The notes beneath the pieces were generated by a model. It was not told where the DNA came from. It did no database searches and was given only the letters and a program-made list of their open reading frames with translations. A DNA stretch of 64,000 nt from Turnera subulata. Taxonomy: Eukaryota; Streptophyta; Magnoliopsida; Malpighiales; Passifloraceae. The position numbers were made by a program, and so were the translations under genes. The stretch covers positions 167,123 through 231,122 of the forward strand of contig JAKUCV010004511.1 of assembly GCA_028386065.3 (NCBI GenBank), given 5' to 3'. Of this stretch, positions 54,934 through 64,000 are shown piece after piece. Each line of letters begins with the position of its first letter. Within the stretch, counting starts at the first letter, position 1.

Positions 54934-55509
54934 TCTATTAGATTCGTATCCATGCTCGACTTGATCACATTATTGTTTGACTTTATATATGTATCCCATT
55001 TGGTTCAAGGAATCATTTGTTGCCATATTTGGTTGAAATGTAAGGGAATGCAAAAAAGAAAAAAATGAATAATATTTACCCTTTAAAATAGCTGCAGAAC
55101 TGCCGACTTTTGTATAAATAGTGTGATTTAGGGATTTTCTTATTCTTGACCTATTATAGATTAAGTACCGTTTATAATTGTTATTTTTGTGTTTATAACA
55201 TGCGAAAATGTGAAAATGTGAGTGATATAAAGTGCTGCACTTTATTCCTTATCTATGTGAGCAGTAATCAATCCCCAGGTAGGATTTTGTTTTTTCCCCA
55301 CCTAAATTTTATATTCAAACAACTTGGACATGATAAACTGGTAATGGTATATTTTTAAATTTAATAGAGATATTCAAGGTGTGAGTGTATTACTTTAATT
55401 ATATGATGAATTAACTAATGGACTGGATGTATCTACAAATTATCTGACGAATATCAAGTGAATCTGTTTGGTCAAACAATTTGGATTACACAAAAATAAA
55501 TAAAAAGTG
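54934..55509. other. AT-rich intergenic sequence
   Basis: No supportable feature; the ORF at 55146-55358 is unsupported. Confidence 0.35.
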
Positions 55510-55514
55510 GAACA

Positions 55515-55964
55515 TATTGTAAATAAATTAAGGTGAATGTCATTATTACCATACAGTAAAACTCGTTTTTACCGTACCCGAATTTACCCCTCAACTTAAC
55601 ATCCAATTGGATTCATCCCTTTAGCTATTTACTCTCCATAATTTTCTTTGTTCTAATCTTAATACCATCTTTCTTTACCTAATATCCTTTTGATTTTATC
55701 TTATTAAATTAATCATACTCATTTGTTTTTATCCTCCCATTTTCACCTATAAATATCCCCTTTATTTCCATACACACTTACACCTTTGATCACCATAAGC
55801 TTACTCTCTTCAAATTTCCATACACCTCACTTCTTCTCCTCCCCCATCATTAGTTTAATTATTCCCATTTTTATATCATTATTACTTCCAAAAAATTATA
55901 TTATTATCTTGATCAAGTTTGTATTACTCTATCAATAGTGAATTTCTCCCTCAATTTTATAACA
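55515..55964 (+). repeat. Element D 5' LTR
   Basis: TATTGTAAAT (TG mutated to TA) to TTTTATAACA, with a TATAAATA box at 55748-55755. Primer-binding region CGTTATCAGCACGAGTC follows (55965-55981). Confidence 0.9.
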
Positions 55965-56241
55965 CGTTATCAGCACGAGTCTCTACCCTATTAAGGTAAT
56001 CATTTCTAAACCTTTTCTTATTAATACTTTAATCACTTTCTATTATACATATATAGTACTTATATAGCTGAAAGATTTATCGAGTAAGCATATATATATA
56101 TATATATATATATTATTCTATATTATTATCCTACTAATATTGTTGAATGATTTATCGAGTAAGCGTATATATTATATAATTTCTATTATTATTTCTCTTT
56201 AAATTTGTTTTATATTTCGTTATTATTTCTTTACTGTTATA

Positions 56242-57090
56242 ATGGCAAACCTTGCAAAGCTTGAGTTTGAGGCCTTAGATATTTTCGGAAGAAATTATCT
56301 ATCATGGAGACTAGATGCAGAAATGCATTTAGATGCTCAGGGCCTGGGAGATACCATAAAATCTCCTCAAGATAAGGAAAAAGCCGTATCTATTCAAGAT
56401 AAAGAAGGGACTAGTCAAGAAAAAGCAAAAGATATATCTAGTCAAAAGATGGAATACCTTACTATCAAAGATCCTGCAGATCTTTGGAAGAATTTAAAAG
56501 AAAAGTATGATCACCTGAAGATGGTCATACTCCCAAAAGCTCGTTACGAGTGGATGCATTTGAGGCTGCCAGATTTTAAATCTGTGCATGAATATAATTC
56601 AGCTATGTTTCGAATAAGCTCTCAGATGAAACTATGTGGAGAAAACATTACTGATGCTGATATGTTAGAAAAAAACATTCTCTACTTTCCATGCATCAAA
56701 TGTGCTCCTGCAGCAGCAATATCGTGAAAAGGGTTTCACAAAATATTCTGATTTAACGAGCTATTGATGAAAAATCATGAGTCTCGTCCCACTGCTTTTG
56801 CTCCATTCCCAGAAGCGAATGCAGCAGTACATGATAATTCTGGTCGTGGCCGTGGAAAAGGTCGTGGCCGAGGACGCGGGCGTGGACGTGGAAGGAACAA
56901 TTTTAATCATCGTGACCACAATATTGGCAAGGCTAAAGGAAAACATACAAATGATGCCAAATATCATGATAAGAAAATCACGAGACAGTCTGCTATCGAT
57001 GTGGCATGACAGGTCATTAGTCACGGACATGCCGTACAGCGAAGCACTTGGTAGAACTTCACCAATCATCTTTAAAAGGAAAAAATAAAG
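56242..57090 (+). pseudogene. gag: Element D gag
   Basis: Starts MANLAKLEFEALDIFGRNYL. The copia gag core DPADLWKNLKEKYDH, then LRLPDFKSVHEYNSAMFR, is in frame to about 56665, where an A-run slip shifts the reading. It resumes at 56764 (MKNHESRPTAFAPFPEANA) with a basic GRGKGRGRGRGRGRGR stretch and a zinc knuckle CYRCGMTGH-x4-C whose residue after His is now a TAG (about 57023). Structural protein of the virus-like particle if intact. Confidence 0.85.
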
Positions 57091-57360
57091 TTTCTGAAAC
57101 AAATTTTGTTCAAGATGATGACCAAGATGTTGCCTTCTAATCCGACTCATATTTCGATATTGATGATTATCTTGCTGATCCAGAAGAAGCAAGCAAGAAA
57201 ATGAAGCAAGAATAATCTTGTTGTCTATTTCCTTGTATTTTATATTTATGTTCTTATCTGTTGTTTATTTCTAATAATGTTCTTAATGTTCTTTTAATTT
57301 GGAATAAGTTTAAGTTCAATATTACTTTCTTATGCATCTTTTATTTTCTTTTATGAAGAT

Positions 57361-60300
57361 ATGGACATTCAACTATATGGTTCCAAGAAAAGTGACTCAG
57401 ATATCTGTTTAGCAGACAGTGCAACTACTCATTCCGTATTTAATAAACGAAAATATTTATTTACTTTGAAATTTGTAAAGGCATATGTTAGTACAATCTC
57501 TGGTAGTACAAAAATAATTGAAGACTCCGGAAGAGCTCAAATTCTACTACCAATAGAAACAAAGATAATCATTGAAAATGCTTTGTTCTCTTCAAAGTCT
57601 CAAAGAAATCTGTTGAGTTTTAAGGATATTCGTTTAAATGGATATCATATTGAGATAATGAATGAAAGAGATGCTGAATATCTCTATATTACAAAATTTA
57701 CCACTACAGGTAACAAAAAAGTTGTGGAAAAATTACCTGTATTATCTTCTGGATTGTACTACATAAATACTCGAGTCATTGAAAATTATTATACCCAGCC
57801 AGAGAGCCTGAAGCTGACTAATGAGTTAAAAATTTGGCATGACCGGTTGGGCCATCCCGGATCAATAATGATGCGCAGAATTATTAAAAATTGATTTGGT
57901 CATCCATTTAAAAACCAGAAGATTTTTCAATCTAATGAATTTTCATGTGTTGCTTGCTCTCAAGGAAAATTAATTATCCGGCCATCATGTGATAAGATTG
58001 GTTCAGAATCACCAGCATTTTTGGAAAGAATTCAGGGAGATATATGTGGACCTATACATCCACCGTGTGGACCATTTCGATATTTTATGGTTTTAATTGA
58101 TGCATCAACTAGATGGTCCTATGTGTGTTTGTTGTCCTCACGCAATTTGGCATTTGCGCGCTTATTTTCATAATTGATCAAATTGCGAGCACACTTTCCT
58201 GATCATGCAATTAAAACTATACGTCTTGATAATGCTGCTAAATTCACCTCTAAGGCATTCAATGACTATTGTATGTAAATTGAAATTGTGGTTGAGCATC
58301 CTGTAGCTCATGTTCATACCCAAAATAGTCTTGCAGAATCGTTGATTAAACGCCTCCAATTGATTGCTAGGCCATTATTGATGAGATGTAAACTCCCCGT
58401 TACTGCCTGGGAACATGCTATTTTGCATGCAGCAGCACTTGTGCGCATCAGGCCAACAAGTTATCATAAACTCTCCCCAATTCAATTGGTTCATGGTCAC
58501 GAACGTAATATCTCTCATCTTCGGACCTTTGGTTGTGCAGTATATGTCCAATTGCTCCACCATAGTGAACTAAAATGGGTCCTTAAAGAAGATTAGGAAT
58601 ATATGTTGGATATGAATCTCCATTAATTATAAAATATTTGGAACCAACAACTGGAGATTTATTTACAGCAAGATTTGTTGATTGTCATTTTGATAAAAAT
58701 GTTTATCCAACATTAGGGAGAGAAAATAAGCAGCTGGATAAAGAAATTAAATGGAATGCTATATTATTATCAAGTCTTGATCCTCGTACAAATCAATGTG
58801 AACTTGAAGTTCAAAACATAATTCATTTGCAAAATATAACAAATCAATTGCCAGACGCTTTTACTGATATCAATAGAGTGACCAAATCTCATGTACTAGC
58901 TGCAAATGCTTCTGGTAGAATTGATGCCCCTGAAGGACAACTAAAGATTGCAAATGAATCTAAAGCATGCCAGAAGCTTGGCAGACCACTCGGTTCCAAA
59001 GATAAAAATCCTCAACAAAGAAAAGGAGCAAAGATACAAGATGACCCCAACGAGGTAATAAAACCTCCTGTAGAGGTTCAAATTGAAAATCCTCAAGATG
59101 AGAAAAATCCTCCAGAAGAGGTTCCTGACATAAATGGTGATGTTCCAGAAGTAACTCAGGTATCTGAAATAAGTCAAAATGATGAGATCTCAATCAACTA
59201 TATTATGTCAGGAACACGATGGAAACGACGTGAAATAACCGTCGACGGAATTTTTGCATATAATGTAGCGCTAAGTATTATGGAAGGAAATGAGGACCAT
59301 GAGCCTAAATCAATTGATGAATGCCGGCGTAGAAATGATTGGCCAAAATGGAGAGAAGCAACTAAGGCTGAGTTAAACTCGCTCATGAAGCGAGAAGTTT
59401 TTGGGCCTGTAATCCCAACACCTAATGGTGTAAAATCGGTCGGTTACAAATGGGTATTTGTGCGGAAAAGAAATGTGGAAAAATGAAATAGTGAGATATA
59501 AAGCACGGCTTGTCGCACAAGGTTTTACCCAACGACCCGGTATTGATTATGAGGAGACACACTCCTTGTTGTGGATGCATTAACTTTTTGGTATCTAATT
59601 AGTCTGGCAGCACATGAAAAATTAGAAATGTGTCTAATGGATGTTGTTACAGCCTATCTCTATGGACCAATAAGCCATGATATATACATGAGAGTCCCTG
59701 AAGGACTCAAGTTGTCCGAAGCAACTAATTCTCGGGATATATACTCAACTAAATTGAAAAGATCTTTATATGGCTTGAAGCAATCTGGACCAGTGTGGTA
59801 TAATCATCTCAGTGAGTACTTGGTAAAAGAAGGCTACAAAAATGATTCCATATGTCCATGTGTTTTTATTAAAAGGTCCATGCATGAATATGTCATCATT
59901 GCTGTTTATGTTGATGATTTAAATATTATTGGAACTCTTGAAGAAGTTTCCAAAATCGTGCATTGTTTAAAGAAAGAATTTGAGATAAAGGACCTTGAGA
60001 AGACAAAACTCTGTCTAGGTCTTCAAATTGCACATTTAGAAAATGGGATCTTTGTCCATCAGACACATTATATCGAGAAGGTATTGAAAAGATTTTATAT
60101 GGACAAAGCGCATCCAACAAGTACCCCGATGGTTGTGAGGTCGTTTGATCAAAAGAAAGATATTTTCAGACCTCGAGAAGATAATGAAGAGATTCTTGGT
60201 CCGGAAGTACCATATCTCAGTGCGATTGGAGCTTTAATATATCCTGCTACTAATACAAGACCTGATATATCTCTTGCTGTCAGTTTAATAGCAAGATATA

Positions 60301-60929
60301 GTTCTGCCCCAACTCGCAGACATTGGAATGGGATAAAACAAATTTTTCAATATCTTCATGGTACAAAGGATATGGGATTATTTTATTCATTCGGGTCCAA
60401 ACCCGATCTAATTGGTTATGCCGATGCAAGTTATGTGTCTGATCCACATAAGGCTCGGTCACAAACAGGCTACTTGTTTACTTATGGAGGAACTGCTATA
60501 TCGTGGCGATCTACAAAGCAAAGTATTGTTGCGACCTCCTCAAATAATGTAGAAATTATAGCCATACATGAAACTAGTCGAGAGTGTGTTTAGCTAAGAT
60601 CAATGACACAACATATTCGAGATTCCTATGGATTGGATAGTGGGAAAGATGTTCCAACAATCATTTATGAAGATAATGCTGCCTGCATTGCCCAATTGAA
60701 GGAAGGATACATCAAAGGCGACCGGATAAAGCACATATCACCAAAATTCTTTTTCACTCATAATCTCCAGAAGAATGGTGATATTTGTGTTCAATATATT
60801 TGCTCAAGTGACAATTTGGCAGTCCTATTTACAAAATCACTGCCTACTTCAATTTTTGAGAACTTGATAAGGAAGATTGGCATGCGACGACTTCGTGACA
60901 TCAAGGGAGGCCAAAATGAGGGGGAGTAG
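57361..60929 (+). pseudogene. pol: Element D pol (protease, integrase, RT, RNase H)
   Basis: Protease ICLADSATTHSVF (about 57402); GAG-pre-integrase ELKIWHDRLGHPG (about 57826) followed by a TGA at 57892; integrase QGDICGPIHPP, IRLDNAAKFTSKAFNDYC and TQNSLAESLIKR (58030-58350) with two more in-frame stops; IN-RT linker rich in Pro/Glu (59030-59170); [12 protein letters not shown] (59444), LMDVVTAYLYG (59634), catalytic VYVDDLNIIG (59908) and QTHYIEKVLKRF; RNase H YADASYVSDPHKARSQTGY (60416) and NLAVLFTKSLP (60812). Breaks also fall near 58595, 59485 and 60590. A stop follows NEGE at 60927-60929. Confidence 0.9.
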
Positions 60930-61029
60930 AATACGCATTGCACTCTTTCTTCCTTCACCAAGTTTTTATCGCACTAGGTTTTTCTTGGTATGATTTTTAA
61001 CGAGGCAGTTCTTCTAACGCGTATTCTAC
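60926..61029 (+). other. Conserved 3'-UTR stem-loop, element D
   Basis: GTAGAATACGC (60926-60936) is an exact inverted match to GCGTATTCTAC (61019-61029). CACCAAG and CTTGGTA form an inner stem. A purine run AGGGGGAG overlaps its start and the true tract (AAGGGGGAG, 61049-61057) follows it. Confidence 0.7.
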
Positions 61030-61057
61030 CCAAAGTACAATGACATTCAAGGGGGAG

Positions 61058-61522
61058 TGTTGTAAATAAATTATGGTGAATGTCATTGTTACCATACAGT
61101 AAAACTCATTAACGTACCCGAATTTACCCCCGGTAAATATTTTACCCCTCAACCTAAGATCCAATTGTATTCATCCCTTTGGGCATTTACTCTCCGTAAT
61201 TCCCTTTGTCCTAATCTTAATACCATCTTCATTTACCTAATATCCTTTTGATTTTATCTTATCAAATTAATCATACTCATTTGTTTTTATCCTCCCATTT
61301 TCACCTATAAATACCCCTTCATTTCCATACACACTTACACCTTTGATCACCATAAGCTTACTCTCTTCAAATTTCCGTACACTTCTCTTCTTCTCCTCCC
61401 TCCATCATTAGTTTAATTATTCCCATTTTTATATTATTATTACTTCCAAGAAGTTGTATTATTATCTTGATCAAGTTTGTATTACTCCACCAATAGTGAA
61501 TTTCTCCCACAATTTTATAACA
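61058..61522 (+). repeat. Element D 3' LTR
   Basis: TGTTGTAAATAAATT...TTTTATAACA, 465 bp, TATAAATA near 61306-61313. Confidence 0.92.
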
Positions 61523-61527
61523 GAACA

Positions 61528-61915
61528 ACTTGGATTACGAATGGCCAGTCAATAATTCTTCATCCCCATCCCTCATTGAGACGAACAACAATAATTCATT
61601 TCTATCAAGAAAAAAACAACAATAATTCATGATCAATAATACTAGGTGGTCTCTCAAAAAAAAAATAGTACTAGATGGTTGTTAATAAAGTTGAAGAAAC
61701 TATCTACAAATGCCAAAAGTGGTTGAAACAGCTAATATATTGGGAGACTCACCCATCATATCTAAGTGATCGACCCGTGTCGACCGGATTAGTCGGGACA
61801 AAGCTCCAAATACCGAAAGGAAAACCAAAAAAAAAGAATCAGCTAATACATTTATACTCTTAAAATTTTTAAAATGGATAATCTAGAATTATTTGATTAC
61901 TATCCGGCATCCAAA
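61528..61915. other. Intergenic sequence, nothing recognised
   Basis: AT-rich with A runs; no supportable feature. Confidence 0.3.
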
Positions 61916-61920
61916 ATGTT

Positions 61921-64000
61921 TGAAACGTCCCGACCCGTATTTACCGTTATACACAGTAAACACGCGGACCACATACTATTAAAGTAGTCATGATAGTAAT
62001 TATCACAACCAACAATATTGATACAATAAAAGTACATAATACATCAATAATACCAGTCCCGGCACGGGAACTTTATTACAACAAGCAACCGAATCAAGAA
62101 ATAAAATGCAAGCAGCGGAAGTCTTAATACAACACAGCAATAGACAACAATATAAACATGATGCAGCGCAGGATGGATCCGGGCCTGGCAGAGGGAGCGC
62201 CACAGCTTGCCTCGAACGTACCTGAGCAACGCACAAACAAACTACGTGACCAGGTCACGCAGGCGAGGGGTGAGTCCGAAGTGCTCAACGGGTAAAATCC
62301 ATAAGCAAATATACATATACAACAACCGTAATTAATCCAAGTCACATCAACAACAATTTCTAAGGATCACACGAACCTTAAATAACACACTCTGTGATTC
62401 TAGACACGCTATACCAATTTTATTATCAGGGCCCCTATCACTAGTTAAATGATGGCCGTCGCCGGTAGTCAAGCTAGCTAGCCCGTGGACCCCGTCCTGG
62501 TACCTCCACGTATAACTGGCACAGACAGGGAGCAGACCCCAAGCACACTCTCCCCCAGCACCATAAAAATAAGACTACCATCTGGCTAATCCAATATTTA
62601 ACTGTGACTTACTAGATGTCTAAGTGAGACCAGTTTTGTTACTCCTAGTTACTTAATTCCTATCATCCTCCATTATCACATTATCCCAAGCAGGCTCACA
62701 GCCTCTAAGCTCGTCTGGATAATACAAGCTTGTTCAACTAGTACTCTCGGTACTCTACTCTCACAATTTCACAGCTAACAACAACAGCAATGACCTACCA
62801 ACATTTCTAACATTATCGATAACATCAACAGCAGCATCAACTCAGCACATCAACGACAACAAACAACAATTAAATTCATCTCACAACAACTATTCACAGC
62901 CATAAAGAATTATTCAAGCATATAACACAACAGCAACTTGGAACTACGGCAGTATATAAATAATTACTTATCCTCACCTTAGCCGATTCCTACTCCTGGA
63001 AATTCTCGAAGTGTTCCGGCTCAGGCTCCTCAGGGTACTGCTCGTTATCAATTCCTTGAGTAGGAGGGTGGCGCGGTGGCGGACGTGACACGGCGAGCAT
63101 CGGCACAGGGCGGCGAGGAGTGTCCGTATGCAGGCGGCGGCGGTTGCAACTGGTGGTGATGTCGCGAAGGAGAAGGAGACGTGGCGGATCCGGTGGCGGC
63201 TTGCGGTCGTCTCGCGTCGGTAGCGAAGAGAGGGGAGATGGCGATTCGCAACGGAGGCCGGCGGTGTGAGGGCGTCGCGAGCGGCTGCTCGATGAGGCGA
63301 GCGAGAGAGGAGATGGTGGCGGCGACGGCCACACTAGGAGGAGAGGAAGAAGGTGGGGCGGCGGCGTGGGTCGTTGCTGTGGTGGGGGTGGTGTTTGGTA
63401 CCCAAACGGCGGCGTGTAGGGGCTTGTATGGATGTGTTGTGTTTTTTTCATTTGTTTTTATATATATTACTGGTTTTAGTTAACTGGTTATTTGTGAGAA
63501 TGAAGGGGTACTGGGTTTCTTGTGTTTTTGCAGGTGAAGGTTTTGTAGGGGAAGAGAATGGTTGCAGGCAGTGAAGTTTTTTTTTTTGCAGGGTAAGGGT
63601 GTAGAAGCTGGTGATGGGTTTCCTCTGCAGGCAGCAAAATAAAACACAAAGTCACGTTCTACACAGGAGGAAGACAGTCCTTCACATGCGCACAGGAGAA
63701 AGGCGGCTGCATAATGCAGTCGTGTCCCGTCCGGACCAGAAAATATTAATAATACCCCCTTGACTTATTTCTGGTCCGTTAATTCGAGTTTAAACCTGAC
63801 TTTTCTGAAGATTCCTGGACCCGAAAAATTCCAACTTTGGTCCTTAAAATCCGCAGAAAAATCCCGAGCGTGGGGTAAGGGTCGGTTTCGAAATCCGATG
63901 CCTAATTTACCCTGAAATAATTACCCAAGATTATTTTACATGGTAAATTACTGTACAAAGCGTTTTTACAATCCCGGTAAAATGTAAATTTTTACCCGGG
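61921..64000 (-). repeat. Diverged Ty3/gypsy LTR, cut by window end
   Basis: It starts TGAAACGTCCCGACCCGTATTTACCG, the inverted end of the family, and reaches TTTTACCCGGG at the window edge, where the other LTRs have about 10 bp left before their outer end. The AT-rich intron and GGGAT array of the other two LTRs are absent, so it is shorter. Whether it is solo or the 3' LTR of an element to the right is unknown. Confidence 0.8.
62990..63451 (-). CDS. Intron-free version of the gypsy LTR ORF
   Basis: One open frame of 153 codons: a Pro/Ser/Arg-rich chain (MKKTQHIHTSPYTPPFGYQT ... RPPPRHPPTQ) running straight into GIDNEQYPEEPEPEHFENFQ and a TAG. The join CCTACTCAAG|GAATTGATAACGAGCAG occupies the same codon position and phase as the exon junction predicted in the solo LTR (TCTCAAG then GTTATGATATCGGGCAG). 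The downstream donor-like CTAAG|GTGAGG is conserved. TATATATAAAA lies just before the first ATG (about 63458-63470), so translation may start at a later Met. Function unknown. Confidence 0.45.
   Translation of the reverse strand: MKKTQHIHTSPYTPPFGYQTPPPPQQRPTPPPHLLPLLLVWPSPPPSPLSLASSSSRSRRPHTAGLRCESPSPLSSLPTRDDRKPPPDPPRLLLLRDITTSCNRRRLHTDTPRRPVPMLAVSRPPPRHPPTQGIDNEQYPEEPEPEHFENFQE

Larger units (their letters stand above)
55515..61522 (+). mobile_element. Element D: Ty1/copia LTR retrotransposon
   Basis: LTRs 55515-55964 and 61058-61522, exact duplication GAACA (55510-55514 and 61523-61527). Canonical copia order gag, protease, integrase, RT, RNase H. Reading frames are the longest of the A/B/D family but carry several stops and frameshifts. 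The LTRs differ by point changes and a roughly 25-bp indel, so the copy is not young. Confidence 0.93.

Noticed and set aside
58168..58359. Minus-strand ORFs over the element D integrase and RT
   Set aside because: Shadows of the plus-strand copia pol.

Overview
This is nuclear DNA from a flowering plant, probably a eudicot; the species cannot be named from the sequence. The base composition is AT-rich. Almost every recognisable protein-coding stretch belongs to a transposable element: Ty1/copia, Ty3/gypsy, L1-type LINE, SINE, hAT, MULE or Stowaway. I found no intact single-copy host gene. The host-derived coding traces are a proteasome alpha-subunit pseudogene (4.2 kb), a fragment resembling a cytokinin-receptor CHASE exon (8.4 kb) and a plastid matK fragment (52.1 kb).

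Layout. 1-2747: tail and 3' LTR of a Ty3/gypsy chromovirus-like element. 2.9-10.0 kb: small DNA transposons, a LINE remnant, a SINE and the host pseudogene fragments. 10195-16047 (element A) and 16361-23456 (element B): two minus-strand copia elements with perfect 5-bp target duplications (ATCTA, AACAG). B has near-identical LTRs, a hAT insertion in its 5' LTR, very decayed pol, and two foreign modules. 24812-36620 (element C): a Sirevirus-like copia on the minus strand with long gag, UAG-separated pol, an extra 3' ORF, an antisense captured gene and arrays of paired ClaI-type palindromes. 36.7-45.5 kb: MULE-like, SINE and Stowaway elements, a gypsy solo LTR (AGTGA duplication) inside a Stowaway-like element, a 735-bp foldback element and duplicated AT-rich repeats. 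45538-52485: an unclassified inverted-repeat element carrying a nearly full-length LINE and the matK fragment. 53249-54924: a MULE-like element with a nested LTR-like insertion. 55515-61522 (element D): a plus-strand copia of the A/B family with GAACA duplication. 61921-64000: a third gypsy LTR, cut by the window edge.

Three results stand out. (1) The same small gene, joining an unrecognised N-terminal region to the first third of a LINE-type endonuclease, sits antisense inside both B and C. Where the two copies align, silent codon changes far outnumber replacements, so the protein was under constraint before it decayed. (2) The gypsy LTRs appear to carry a split ORF. Its intron is present in two LTRs and missing at the same codon phase in the third, and exon 1 plus part of the intron also occurs in the leader of copia element B. 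(3) Several unrelated element families each carry arrays of short palindromes. In C they come in pairs 20-21 bp apart, upstream of the LTR TATA box and between two divergent accessory genes. Elements A, B and D also share a conserved 3'-UTR stem-loop between pol and the 3' LTR.
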